64,000 bases of DNA from NCBI GenBank assembly GCA_963663675.1, contig OY760498.1, positions 1,240,001 to 1,304,000 of the forward strand, read 5' to 3'. Below are positions 45,529-54,421 of the stretch, one piece after another. This DNA is from CAINVV01 sp963663675. GTDB lineage: Bacteria > Bacteroidota > Bacteroidia > Bacteroidales > Prolixibacteraceae. Numbering within the stretch: the first letter of the stretch is position 1; each line of letters begins with the position of its first letter. The notes under the pieces were generated by a model. That model searched no databases, was not told where the DNA came from, and saw only the letters and a program-made list of their open reading frames with translations. The position numbers were made by a program, and so were the translations under genes.

Positions 45529-45666
45529 ATGATGAGACTAAACTTTTTCATATTTCCGCAAAATCCTGCTGTCTGTCCTGCTAAGGGGATAGGGCGAGCT
45601 CGGGTGCGAAAAGACTTAAAGGGACCTTTTTTGGACATATACCCACCTCTAAAGGATAATAAATGA
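45529..45666 (+). CDS. small putative protein (45 aa)
   Basis: Tandem ATG codons at 45529 and 45532 open a frame of 45 codons ending at TGA 45666. The product (MMRLNFFIFPQNPAVCPAKG...) is basic. It fills the gap between the tail gene and the 93-aa gene with correct direction and spacing, but its base composition is more GC-rich than its neighbours. Low support otherwise. Confidence 0.35.
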   Translation: MMRLNFFIFPQNPAVCPAKGIGRARVRKDLKGPFLDIYPPLKDNK

Positions 45667-45696
45667 CTATTAATCAATAATTTAAAATAATAAGCG

Positions 45697-45978
45697 ATGG
45701 AAAATAAACCGGATGAAGCACTCATGAGATTACAGCAAAAAAGTTCAGAAGAAATTGATGAGAATTCCCTGGAATATGCGAGAAGATTTAAGCCAAAATT
45801 GAGGTTCGATGTAGGTGATACTGTCTACTTAAAGTCGGATATAAAGCGTAAATGTCCAATGACTATTTATTATGTAAACTGGGATAAGGACAATGGCTAT
45901 GATTATTACTTAAATTGGATTTCATCTCAGAAAGAAGTTAAAAGTATTGAGGTTCCGGACAAAACACTAATGCCATAA
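45697..45978 (+). CDS. small element protein of unknown function
   Basis: 93 residues, acidic at the N-terminus and with a compact beta-rich C-terminal half (PKLRFDVGDTVYLKSDIKRKCPMTIYYVNWDKDNGYDYYLNWI), which has an SH3-like feel. I do not recognise it. It is in the tail operon, 25 bases before the next gene. Confidence 0.6.
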   Translation: MENKPDEALMRLQQKSSEEIDENSLEYARRFKPKLRFDVGDTVYLKSDIKRKCPMTIYYVNWDKDNGYDYYLNWISSQKEVKSIEVPDKTLMP

Positions 45979-46003
45979 AATATTTAATTAACACCTCACA
46001 ATT

Positions 46004-46777
46004 ATGATTGACATAGCAATAGAGTATCCTTCAATGCTGACATTAAGGACAGCTGTTGGTAAATCACCCTCTGAATGGGCAGAACTAACGCAGGACCAAT
46101 TTCTGGCAGTATTCAGGTTGATTTCTGGGAAGGAACAAAACTTAAGGTTTTTATCTATTATGACAGGAATTGGCTTGAATATTGTTAATAAACTATCTAG
46201 TTATCAAATTTTTAAACTCACTGAGCAGATAAATTTCACTGAAAGGGTAGGGTTATGTCATTCTGATTTTTTTATTTGGGAACTTTCAAAAAAAAATGAA
46301 ATTTTCCAGGCACCAAGGCATAAAATGTCCGATGTTACTTTTGGTCAGTTTATTTTCATGTTTACTCATTACAACGACTGGTTTATGTTTGGTAATGAGA
46401 CCTCGCTGAATAAATTTATTGCTTGCACTTATCTTAAAGACAGTGAAAAATTTTCTGAGGACATACCAATAAAAAGAGAAAAGCAGTTTGCCTATTTGTC
46501 TCTTGAAATCAGGAAAGCAATTGGTTTTAACTTTCTTCTGATTCTGTTCTGGCTACAAAGCTCATATCCTCTTATTTTCAAAGGACCTGGAAATGTCACT
46601 ATTGAACCAGGTGAAAGTAAAAATCAGGTAAGCTCAGAGTGGATGAATATTTATAAGTCTATGGCCACTGATAATCTCATAGATAGAGCCAAATATGAAG
46701 ACCAATCTATTCACGTAGTTCTGAGGGATATCACCAGGAGGTACAAACAAAACTTGATCAAGAATACTCTTAATTGA
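46004..46777 (+). CDS. phage-type structural-module protein (unknown)
   Basis: A 257-residue helical protein with aromatic residues (SPSEWAELTQDQFLAVFRLISGKEQNLRFLSIMTGI). The EWAELTQDQFLAV segment is like proteins near tape-measure genes in Bacteroidetes prophages, sometimes suspected of being tail assembly chaperones. Here it is the last gene, after the tape-measure gene rather than before it. No enzymatic motif. A terminator hairpin follows within 70 bases. Confidence 0.55.
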   Translation: MIDIAIEYPSMLTLRTAVGKSPSEWAELTQDQFLAVFRLISGKEQNLRFLSIMTGIGLNIVNKLSSYQIFKLTEQINFTERVGLCHSDFFIWELSKKNEIFQAPRHKMSDVTFGQFIFMFTHYNDWFMFGNETSLNKFIACTYLKDSEKFSEDIPIKREKQFAYLSLEIRKAIGFNFLLILFWLQSSYPLIFKGPGNVTIEPGESKNQVSSEWMNIYKSMATDNLIDRAKYEDQSIHVVLRDITRRYKQNLIKNTLN

Positions 46778-46844
46778 AATTTACCATGCGGATTGTGTAA
46801 TCGCATTAAGATAGGTTTGTTTTATGGATTGATTGTTTGTTCAC

Positions 46845-46875
46845 GAAAAGCACCTCAAAAGGGTGCTTTTTAATT
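46845..46875 (+). terminator. intrinsic terminator of the tail operon
   Basis: AAAAGCACC (46845-46853) pairs with GGTGCTTTT (46861-46869) around a 7-base loop, followed by T-rich sequence. It ends the rightward structural operon. Confidence 0.85.
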
Positions 46876-46986
46876 TTGTATCTATTAAGATTTGATTATT
46901 AGTGATTTATATAATTAGTGGACATTGATTTAATAAGACTCAAGCATGCAAAAAATGGGCTATTATAATATGATCCAGGAAGTCAT

Positions 46987-47005
46987 GTTTAAACCATGTT
47001 TAAAC
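46987..47005. repeat. paired GTTTAAAC boxes, right end
   Basis: GTTTAAAC occurs at 46987-46994 and 46998-47005, with 11-base spacing. The left end has the same pair at 32557-32575, with the same flanks (ATGTTTAAACC). Likely arm-type binding sites for the integrase. Confidence 0.65.
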
Positions 47006-47049
47006 CAAAAAAATAAACCAGATAGTTTATTGTTGTAACTATCTGGTTT
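47005..47049 (-). terminator. element-supplied terminator for tRNA-Val
   Basis: A perfect 13-bp stem (47015-47027 with 47037-47049) lies 6 bases beyond the tRNA 3' end on the minus strand and is followed by TATTTTTTTGG. It replaces the original tRNA terminator, now at 32373-32410 beyond the far end of the element. Confidence 0.85.
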
Positions 47050-47053
47050 TCAT

Positions 47054-47100
47054 TGTGGGAACTGTTGGAATCGAACCAACGACCCTCTGCTTGTAAGGCA
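47054..47100. repeat. right attachment site inside tRNA-Val
   Basis: Identical to 32419-32465 over 47 bases. It covers the 3' part of the intact tRNA gene from the anticodon loop to the discriminator base, plus two flanking bases. Integration restored a complete tRNA here. Confidence 0.95.
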
Positions 47101-47130
47101 GATGCTCTAAACCAACTGAGCTAAGCTCCC
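47056..47130 (-). tRNA. tRNA-Val (anticodon TAC)
   Basis: 75 bases on the minus strand. The acceptor GGGAGCT pairs with AGTTCCC and the anticodon stem TCTGC/GCAGA encloses CTTACAA, giving TAC. The T-arm contains GGTTCGATTCC. CCA is not encoded. Its 3' part is the element's integration target. Confidence 0.95.
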
Positions 47131-47159
47131 TTTTGTTTGCTTTTTCTCTAAAAGTGTTG

Positions 47160-47189
47160 CAAAGATAAACCTTTTTTAGTTACACCAAA
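47160..47189 (-). promoter_or_regulatory. promoter of tRNA-Val
   Basis: On the minus strand, TTTG (47186-47189) and TATCTTTG (47160-47167) are spaced by 18 bases, a good Bacteroidota -33/-7 pair. The start would lie about 23 bases before the mature 5' end. Confidence 0.75.
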
Positions 47190-47190
47190 A

Positions 47191-47230
47191 CATGAATGCT
47201 AAAAAAAAACATCTTTTTTAGCATTCATGT
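47191..47230. terminator. fumarase terminator (bidirectional)
   Basis: A perfect 16-bp stem (from CATGAATGCT at 47191) with an A-rich left arm and T-rich right arm lies 17 bases after the leftward fumarase gene stops. It also borders the tRNA-Val promoter. Confidence 0.88.
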
Positions 47231-47247
47231 TTAAGGGCTAAAAACGA

Positions 47248-48855
47248 TTATTTCAGTGATGCGAAGAAGTCGTTCCCTTTGTCATCGACAATGATAAATG
47301 CGGGAAAATCAACAACGGTTATTTTTCTGACTGCTTCCATGCCAAGTTCAGGGAAATCAATCACTTCTACTGATTTGATGCTGTTTTTGGCCAGGATAGC
47401 TGCCGGACCACCAATGGATCCCAGGTAAAATCCTCCATTTTTTTTGCAGGCTTCGGTTACCTGGCTGGAACGGTTTCCTTTGGCCAGCATGATCAGGGAG
47501 CCGCCCAGCGACTGAAATTGTTCAACGTAGCTGTCCATCCTTCCGGCAGTAGTAGGTCCGAAACTTCCGGATGCCATCCCTTTAGGGGTTTTGGCGGGTC
47601 CGGCATAATAGACGGGGTATTTTTTGAAGTATTCGGGCATTTCTTCACCCCTGTCAATCATCTCCTTGATACGGGCGTGGGCGATATCCCGGGCAACAAC
47701 CAGTGTTCCTTTGAGGCTCAATCGTGTTTTAACGGGATATTTTGACAGTTCCTTTCGAATTTCATCCATTGGCCTGTCCAGGTCAATCTCGACAGAAGGC
47801 TGGAGGAACGGTGCTGTTTTGGGGAGGAATTTTTCAGGATGAGTCTCCAGCTGCTCGAGGAAAATCCCGTCTGATGTAATTTTTGCCTTGATGTTCCTGT
47901 CTGCGCTGCAGCTTACTCCAATACCCACAGGACAAGAGGCTGCATGTCTCGGTAAACGTATTACACGTACATCGTGTACAAAATATTTCCCGCCAAACTG
48001 GGCGCCAATTTCACTCTTCTGGCAGATCTCCATGATTTTATTTTCCCATTTGGGATCCCTGAAAGCCTGTCCTCCATCATTCCCGGAAACAGGCAGATGA
48101 TCATAGTACCCGGCAGAAGCTTTTTTAACGGTCGCCAGGGTTGCTTCGGCCGAGGTACCTCCAATAACTACAGCCAGGTGATAAGGTGGACATGCGGAGG
48201 TGCCAAGGTCTTTTATCTTTTCTTTAATGAATTTAGTCAGGGATTCCTCATTCAGCAACGACTTGGTCATTTGGTAGAGATAAGTCTTGTTGGCAGAGCC
48301 TCCTCCCTTGGTGATGAAAAGAAATTCATAGCTGTTTCCTTCCGCAGCATACAAATCGATCTGGGCAGGAAGATTATTCCCGGTATTTTTTTCTTCAAAC
48401 ATGGTCAGCGGAACTACCTGTGAATAGCGGAGATTGCGATCCCGGTAAGTCTCATAGATTCCTTTTGAAAGCGCCTTTGCATCATCGGCACCGGTCCAGA
48501 CATTTTCACCCTTTTTCCCGATAACGATGGCAGTTCCTGTATCCTGGCAAGTAGGCAGTTCTCCTTCAGCGGCGACAACCTGGTTCAGCAACATGGTATA
48601 AGCCACAAAGATATCGTTGTCACTTGCTTCAGAATCCTGAAGGATGTTGGAAAGTTTTTCCAGGTGTGCAGACCTCAGGTAAAATGACACATCTGCAAAT
48701 GCTTCACGAGCAAGTATTTGCAGCCCTTCAGGGGCAATTTTGAGAATTTTTCTGCCGTCTGCTTCAATGGTTTGTACATAATCTTTTGTAAGTAAACGGT
48801 ACTGTGTTGTATCCTGTTGTATGGGAAAGGGTTTTTGATAAATGAAATCGGACAT
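47248..48855 (-). CDS. fumA: class I fumarate hydratase
   Basis: A 535-residue oxygen-sensitive [4Fe-4S] fumarase of the TCA or reductive branch. The three cluster cysteines are C103 (GELPTCQDTGTA), C222 (SACPPYHLAVV) and C308 (ASCPVGIGVSC). Other marks are KGGGSANKTYLYQM, GGTSAEATL and the C-terminal domain with SFGPTTAGRMD. The length is normal for the single-chain form. A -7 box TATCTTTG (minus strand, 48894-48901) lies about 40 bases upstream of the start. Confidence 0.95.
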   Translation of the reverse strand: MSDFIYQKPFPIQQDTTQYRLLTKDYVQTIEADGRKILKIAPEGLQILAREAFADVSFYLRSAHLEKLSNILQDSEASDNDIFVAYTMLLNQVVAAEGELPTCQDTGTAIVIGKKGENVWTGADDAKALSKGIYETYRDRNLRYSQVVPLTMFEEKNTGNNLPAQIDLYAAEGNSYEFLFITKGGGSANKTYLYQMTKSLLNEESLTKFIKEKIKDLGTSACPPYHLAVVIGGTSAEATLATVKKASAGYYDHLPVSGNDGGQAFRDPKWENKIMEICQKSEIGAQFGGKYFVHDVRVIRLPRHAASCPVGIGVSCSADRNIKAKITSDGIFLEQLETHPEKFLPKTAPFLQPSVEIDLDRPMDEIRKELSKYPVKTRLSLKGTLVVARDIAHARIKEMIDRGEEMPEYFKKYPVYYAGPAKTPKGMASGSFGPTTAGRMDSYVEQFQSLGGSLIMLAKGNRSSQVTEACKKNGGFYLGSIGGPAAILAKNSIKSVEVIDFPELGMEAVRKITVVDFPAFIIVDDKGNDFFASLK

Positions 48856-48893
48856 GGCTCAGAGTTTTTATGACTTATAAATCGCATTAATTA

Positions 48894-48901
48894 CAAAGAT
48901 A
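48894..48901 (-). promoter_or_regulatory. -7 box upstream of the fumarase gene
   Basis: TATCTTTG on the minus strand fits TAnnTTTG and would start transcription about 33 bases before the ATG at 48855. No clear -33 partner. Between here and 49151 (250 bases) I see nothing else. Confidence 0.5.
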
Positions 48902-49151
48902 CAAATATGTATAAGTACATTCCGTTAAAAGCAGATCAAAAAATTGCTAATATTTAAATCAATCTTGTAGTTGGATTATTAGTTGACACATGGAATTAGG
49001 ATAGCTGACTTTCGATTCGCATATTCTAATTTTCATCCCGGTTGATGATTGACCTACATGCGCACTACAGGATATATTTTGATCTTATCGCAACCCGAAC
49101 GGAAGGTCGTTGAGTTAACAAGAAGATGTAAGATATTGAATATCAAAAATA

Positions 49152-49787
49152 TCAATGTAGCTTATCTGATTCAATAATAAAAATACCTTTCTCTTCCTGC
49201 AAAGAGGCTTCTATCATTTTACCAGCTACTTTATTGGAATAAATCGCCTTGTATTTAAGGGGAATCATGAAATCCAGGGTTTTCATGATCCAGGATGCAA
49301 ATTTCTCCCCGGCTCGTTTTTCAGTACGAAGCCCGAGTAGTAGCGAAGGTCTGAAAATTACCAGGCGAGGTATACCTGACTTTTTCAAATCTTCTTCCGT
49401 TAACCCTTTAACTTTGTTGTAAAAAATTGAAGATGTTGGATTTGCACCCATAGAACTAACGACAAAAAAGCCTGTTGCTCCAAGTTCCAGTGCTTTTTTT
49501 GCAAATGAGCAGACATAATCGTGGTCAACCTTTATAAATGCGGCTTTGCTTCCTGCTTTTGAAATGGTTGTCCCAAGCGTGCAAAAAGCATTATCAACAC
49601 TTAAATTGAGAGGAAGATTTCCAATCTGATCAAAATTAACCTCAAGCTGACTTAGTTTCGGATGCTCAAGATTTATCCTGCTTCTTACCAGGATAATGAC
49701 CTGGCTGTAGTGTGGAGACAGCAGCAGCTGATTTACCAGCGTAGTTCCCACCAATCCGGAAGCCCCGGCTACAAAAGCTGTTTTCAT
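49152..49787 (-). CDS. NAD(P)-binding atypical short-chain dehydrogenase (TIP30-like)
   Basis: A 211-residue Rossmann-fold protein. The N-terminal AFVAGASGLVGTTLVNQLL is the dinucleotide motif. Segments AFCTLGTTISKAGSKAAFIKVDHDYV and FFVVSSMGANPTSSIFYNKVKG match the HTATIP2/TIP30 group of atypical SDRs with no usual YxxxK. The substrate is unknown. A single gene downstream of the barrel gene at 49888. Confidence 0.83.
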   Translation of the reverse strand: MKTAFVAGASGLVGTTLVNQLLLSPHYSQVIILVRSRINLEHPKLSQLEVNFDQIGNLPLNLSVDNAFCTLGTTISKAGSKAAFIKVDHDYVCSFAKKALELGATGFFVVSSMGANPTSSIFYNKVKGLTEEDLKKSGIPRLVIFRPSLLLGLRTEKRAGEKFASWIMKTLDFMIPLKYKAIYSNKVAGKMIEASLQEEKGIFIIESDKLH

Positions 49788-49887
49788 TTATAGTGTGTTG
49801 TGAATGAATTATTTAAAAAATAATATTCCCGAAGTTTCAGCTAATAACAATAAAGCAAATTAAGTAATCCTGAAAATTATTTACATT

Positions 49888-51246
49888 TCAGAACAAGTAA
49901 TTCAATCCAATATAAACACCTGAATCACCATCCTGTTCGTTCAATGCCCGGCCATAATCGAAGGCGATTACAAAATTCTGATTCATTGCCAAGCGGATTC
50001 CCAATCCATAGGTACTGTGCATTTTTTCAGCTCCGGGATTGAAGTATTGGCTAACTGTTCCGTCGGAAGGATTGATGTAGGCGGGAATCCTGAAATCAAT
50101 TTTTTTAGTAACCTGTCCGATATCACTGAAGACATTCAATCCCCAGTAAAATTTTTGGTTGATAAAGTTCATTCTCGCAAATTTCCACCTGAGTTCAAAA
50201 TTTCCGTAGAAAACACCATCACCGTATACCCTGTTTCTTCTCGCACCCCGAAGATATCTTGAGCCACCCAAGCCGTTAGTGGCGTAACCTGTCATCACGG
50301 TAGTAATCATTTGATTCTGGAAATAGAAGGGTACATGACCGCCTATGGTTTGTTGCCATCCTATCCTGTAAGCAAAAGAAAGGTCATTTTTAACCAATGT
50401 AAAATACTGCCTGTGCGTCAGGGAGATTCGGGTAAAACCGGATTCAGCACCCAGGAGCATGGGAGCAGTAGTTAAGACAGCTTCCGTCCACATTCCCTTC
50501 ATTGGATTGACTTTTACATCCCTGGTATCAAAAACGATTCCGCCTTTGAGTTCTGGCACAAATCCACCATTGGCTTCTCCTGGGGTGATGATATTCCATT
50601 CCTGGTATTTTTCGAACAATCCCGGTACATCCGGAAGTACATCCGTACCACTTTTGTTTTTATTCAGTTTTTCGAGGTCGACAGATGCCAGTGTAAAATT
50701 CTGGAGGTTGGCACCCACCACCCATTTAAAATGAGAATCCCCGATTTTGTGCTGGAGGTCAATCTTAAAACGGAACTGTCGCTGGTCGAATTTATAAAAC
50801 ATCCTTGTTTTATATCCATTGTTATAATAATCCTGGTCCTCCCATACTTTGTTCAGGACTGATTCAAAACCATTAAAACCGTAAAAATCGTTTGCCTGGT
50901 CGGTCAGGTAGGTCATGTCGAATGACAAGTCAATATTTTTTATCAGTTGATCCGAAGTGTAATAAAACCTGTACACTCCGCTTCCTTTTGTGAAACGGGA
51001 CACTTCAAAATAGAGGGAGTGATTGAAGGCAGGGAAACGTTTTCCATTGCCATAATCGAAGAAATTCACCAACGCACCGTATTGAAAACCAAGATCGGTA
51101 TCGAAGGAAATGGCCGGCAGTGCACCAAAATTCCATCCGGTTTTGATGGAATCTGTTTTTGCCTTGGTAGAATTATCTGTGGCCAGTGCCTGAAAGTTGA
51201 AGATTAACAGAAGAAAAAGCGAAAACAGTAATTCTGGAAGTCTCAT
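49888..51246 (-). CDS. BamA/TamA (Omp85) family-like outer-membrane barrel, no POTRA domains
   Basis: A 452-residue outer-membrane protein with a signal peptide (about 1-22). The mature part is all barrel. The conserved Omp85-like segment GGSRYLRGARRNRVYGDGVF takes the place of the VRGF loop motif. It ends in LNYLF, a C-terminal aromatic residue for Bam-dependent insertion. No POTRA domain precedes the barrel, so it is a stand-alone barrel of unknown function, unlike BamA. Confidence 0.8.
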   Translation of the reverse strand: MRLPELLFSLFLLLIFNFQALATDNSTKAKTDSIKTGWNFGALPAISFDTDLGFQYGALVNFFDYGNGKRFPAFNHSLYFEVSRFTKGSGVYRFYYTSDQLIKNIDLSFDMTYLTDQANDFYGFNGFESVLNKVWEDQDYYNNGYKTRMFYKFDQRQFRFKIDLQHKIGDSHFKWVVGANLQNFTLASVDLEKLNKNKSGTDVLPDVPGLFEKYQEWNIITPGEANGGFVPELKGGIVFDTRDVKVNPMKGMWTEAVLTTAPMLLGAESGFTRISLTHRQYFTLVKNDLSFAYRIGWQQTIGGHVPFYFQNQMITTVMTGYATNGLGGSRYLRGARRNRVYGDGVFYGNFELRWKFARMNFINQKFYWGLNVFSDIGQVTKKIDFRIPAYINPSDGTVSQYFNPGAEKMHSTYGLGIRLAMNQNFVIAFDYGRALNEQDGDSGVYIGLNYLF

Positions 51247-51494
51247 TGTTTGGTGGGTTGATTAGTTTTTCACCTACGAATATGAGATTATTTTTTCAAT
51301 TATCTTCAACACTTCAAAGCCGGCTCCGTATAAAAGGAAACTGAAGCGACAAAATCTGAATATTAAAAGGAGTGAAAGTGAAAAATAAAATAGTCTATTT
51401 TGAAAATCCATTCGACTGATAGGTTTAGTGAAAAGGATTTGCGGATTTTTGACCCTATTTTTCTGAGAATAATTTAACATCAATATATCTTATA

Positions 51495-52337
51495 ATGAAG
51501 CACATAGGAGCACATGTCAGTGCAAGTGGGGGAGTGGAAAATGCTCCGCTTAATGCCAAGGAAATTGGGGCAAATGCATTTGCTCTTTTTACAAAGAACC
51601 AACGCCAATGGAATTCCCCTCCGTTAACATCTAAAAGTATTGCAGCATTCAAGGAAAATTGCGGGAAACTCGGATTCCTGCCCGAAATGATTCTTCCGCA
51701 CGACAGTTACCTCATCAATCTTGGCCATCCGGAGGAAGAACCACTTTTAAAATCCAGGGAAGCATTTCTGGATGAAATGCAAAGGTGTGAACAATTGGGA
51801 CTGAAGCTTCTGAATTTTCATCCGGGCAGTCACCTTCAAAAGACGGAGGTTTCCAAATGCCTGACAACCATCGCTGAATCAATTAATTATGTTCTTGATC
51901 GGACCAGTGGTGTGACAGCAGTGATAGAAAATACTGCTGGACAAGGATCCAATCTTGGATATGTCTTTGAACAAGTGGCTGAAATTATTTCACAGGTTGA
52001 GGATAAATCAAGAGTTGGTGTCTGCATTGATACCTGCCACACTTTTACAGCGGGTTATGATCTGCGGGTCAGAGATGAATATGAGCGTACCTGGAACAAA
52101 TTCGGTGATGTGATAGGGTTCGGTTACCTCAGAGGCATACATTTGAATGATTCAAAGAAAGAACTGGGTTCAAGGGTGGACCGTCATGATAACGTAGGGA
52201 AAGGCCTGATTGGCATTGAACTCTTTAAAATGATCATGCGGGATGATCGTTTCAATCAAATTCCAATCATACTTGAAACCCCCGACGAATCTCTCTGGGC
52301 AGAAGAAATCAGGCTATTGCGGACATTTGAGAAATAG
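51495..52337 (+). CDS. nfo: deoxyribonuclease IV (endonuclease IV)
   Basis: A 280-residue TIM-barrel AP endonuclease for base-excision repair. Zinc-site segments: HVSASGGVENAP, LLNFHPGSH, VIENTAGQGSNLGY, VCIDTCHTFTAGYD, IHLNDSKKELGSRVDRHDNVGKG, and ILETPDE near the end. The length is normal. A single gene, divergent from the barrel gene. Confidence 0.95.
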   Translation: MKHIGAHVSASGGVENAPLNAKEIGANAFALFTKNQRQWNSPPLTSKSIAAFKENCGKLGFLPEMILPHDSYLINLGHPEEEPLLKSREAFLDEMQRCEQLGLKLLNFHPGSHLQKTEVSKCLTTIAESINYVLDRTSGVTAVIENTAGQGSNLGYVFEQVAEIISQVEDKSRVGVCIDTCHTFTAGYDLRVRDEYERTWNKFGDVIGFGYLRGIHLNDSKKELGSRVDRHDNVGKGLIGIELFKMIMRDDRFNQIPIILETPDESLWAEEIRLLRTFEK

Positions 52338-52468
52338 TGAAATTTTGGATTAACGAATAACGCTCAATCCGTGATTTGTAAGCGAACCATGGATTGAGCC
52401 TTATTAATTGAATTACTGCAATATGCAGGATGAAACTGAATTCGAAAATCCAAATTCGAACATAATAT

Positions 52469-54421
52469 TTATTCCGTTATTCCCTTCCATTTATCCGTTC
52501 TGAAAGGATCAGCCGGCAACCCTTCGCTGTTGTAAAGATTTACATCGTCCGGATTATCTGCCCAGCCGTATCTGACTGCCACCGGTTCTAAAACTTCGGG
52601 TGCACTAATTACTACAGAGTTGTTACTTGTCACGGTCGCTTTTGCCCAGTAGAATTTATGGTCATTCCCAGCTACAGTAAACCCTTTCAAATAGTTGTAT
52701 TTATCTTTTACTTTCAGGCCTGATCCAACATGGTCGAAAGTCACCTCAACTTTGTCGCCTTTGACGCTCATGCTTTTGTATACAGGCCCCATATTTTCAA
52801 TATTTTGATTGTAAGCAACCTTCAGAGCTGACAAAGCGAGCCTTTTCCCGACGGTCTGCTTGTCTTTGGGATGAATATCAAGTGCATCACCAATATCAAT
52901 GGCTGATGCCATCCCGGTTTTTGGTAAAGAGAGCACCATTGTCTGGGCCTCACGCAATTCAGCCCAGGTACTTTCGGATGGAACGCTGTCTGCTTTCATA
53001 AAGTTGGCAAGCTGAACAAAAAGGAAGGTGAATTCGGTGTTCCAATGCTCTCTCCAATCCTTGATCAAATCTGAAAATACCCGCCTGTATTGAAAAGCCC
53101 TTCCCGCATTCCCTTCTCCCTGGTACCAAATGACACCTTTGATTCCATAAGGAATCAATGGGTTAATCATTCCGTTGTACAAAAGAGTAGGGTAGGTGTT
53201 GGGTCCCAGTGCTGCATTTCTTACATTTAAAACGCCAATCTTGTACTTCCAGTCTCCTGCAAGCGGGATGCTTTTAGAGTCAGTAACAATTTTTATATCG
53301 GCTGCATTACCCCAAAGTCCGCCGTTGCCTCCAATGTCTTCAACCCTGACAGTGATGTTGTTTTTTCCTGTTTTAAGAACACCTTCAGGAATTACATAAC
53401 TGCGCCTGGCATCTGCTTTAAGTTCCGTTGATCCGACTTTTACACCATTGACATAGGTTATATCCGAGTCATTGATTTTAGACAATTCAAGCGTGGCTTT
53501 TTTGCCCGACAGAGAGGCATCAATATCCACTGTTTTTCTGAACCAGATAATTCCGTCAACACCAACGAGCCCGTATTTTTCAATGTATCCTGGTACGGGA
53601 ATTGTCTTCCAGGTTTGATCATCCATATTCGGAGCGGCCCAAACAGGTTGATTATCTTTTGTCCCCTGATCTGAATCTGAATATTCATTTAAGCGGGTAC
53701 GGAGTTCTTTCTCAGCACTCTTTGCATATTCATTCAGATCGATTTTTTTCAGATTTTCCAGCATTGGGGCAAAATCGGGATTTTTAGCAATTGTTTCCGG
53801 ACTGGTCCATGTTTCAGCTACAGTACCTCCCCAGGAGGTGTGGATAAGTCCGATCGGTACTTTCAGCTTTTGGTAAAGATCACGCCCAAAAAAATAGGCG
53901 ACCGCGGAGAAACGAGGTGATGAAACAGGGGAACAATCCCACCATTCTCCCTCTTCAAGGTTTTCCTGCGGTGTTTGAGCAATCCGTTTTTTAACAGTAA
54001 AAAGGCGTATTTCCGGATAGTTTGAGGCAGCAATTTCTGCTTCGGCATTGATGGCTGAAGAGAGGCTGAATTCCATATTGGATTGACCTGAACATATCCA
54101 TACTTCACCGATCAGGATGTTTTCTATGGTACGAAGATTTTTACCCTTTACAACCATACTATATGGCCCTCCATAATTCATGGGCTGAAGGGTGACGCTC
54201 CATTTACCTTCCTTGGAGGCTTTTGTGGTTACTGTTTTATTGTTGAAAGTAACGCTTACCTTCTCCCCTGGTGAGGCCCAGCCCCAAACCGGAATTGGTA
54301 TTCCTTGCTGAAGAACCATGTTGCAGTTGAAAAAAGGAGGAAGGATTACCTGGCTATTTGCAAAAGTGCTGACAAACAATAAGACTACCAGGATTTTCCA
54401 GGTCTTGAAATTGATGCTCAT
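52469..54421 (-). CDS. sialate O-acetylesterase-like SGNH hydrolase
   Basis: A 650-residue exported esterase with a signal peptide (to about residue 23). SGQSNMEF contains the nucleophile Ser (near 114), and the C-terminal DALDIHPKDK gives the Asp-His pair. A galactose-binding-like domain (about 255-390) is inserted in the middle, as is common in Bacteroidota 9-O-acetylesterases. It removes O-acetyl groups from sialic acid or other glycans in the periplasm. No sialidase gene lies in this window. Confidence 0.88.
   Translation of the reverse strand: MSINFKTWKILVVLLFVSTFANSQVILPPFFNCNMVLQQGIPIPVWGWASPGEKVSVTFNNKTVTTKASKEGKWSVTLQPMNYGGPYSMVVKGKNLRTIENILIGEVWICSGQSNMEFSLSSAINAEAEIAASNYPEIRLFTVKKRIAQTPQENLEEGEWWDCSPVSSPRFSAVAYFFGRDLYQKLKVPIGLIHTSWGGTVAETWTSPETIAKNPDFAPMLENLKKIDLNEYAKSAEKELRTRLNEYSDSDQGTKDNQPVWAAPNMDDQTWKTIPVPGYIEKYGLVGVDGIIWFRKTVDIDASLSGKKATLELSKINDSDITYVNGVKVGSTELKADARRSYVIPEGVLKTGKNNITVRVEDIGGNGGLWGNAADIKIVTDSKSIPLAGDWKYKIGVLNVRNAALGPNTYPTLLYNGMINPLIPYGIKGVIWYQGEGNAGRAFQYRRVFSDLIKDWREHWNTEFTFLFVQLANFMKADSVPSESTWAELREAQTMVLSLPKTGMASAIDIGDALDIHPKDKQTVGKRLALSALKVAYNQNIENMGPVYKSMSVKGDKVEVTFDHVGSGLKVKDKYNYLKGFTVAGNDHKFYWAKATVTSNNSVVISAPEVLEPVAVRYGWADNPDDVNLYNSEGLPADPFRTDKWKGITE

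Larger units (their letters stand above)
32419..47100. mobile_element. integrative element in tRNA-Val with phage-tail-like module
   Basis: A 14.7-kb element bounded by exact 47-bp direct repeats (32419-32465 and 47054-47100) that are the 3' part of tRNA-Val. An integrase gene lies beside the left repeat. The gene order (integrase, leftward XRE regulator, excisionase-like HTH proteins, primase/helicase) is like phage-inducible islands. The right half has tape-measure and tail-like genes but no capsid, portal, terminase, lysis or conjugation genes that I can recognise. All genes appear intact. It could be a phage satellite, a tail-only element or a reduced prophage. Confidence 0.9.
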
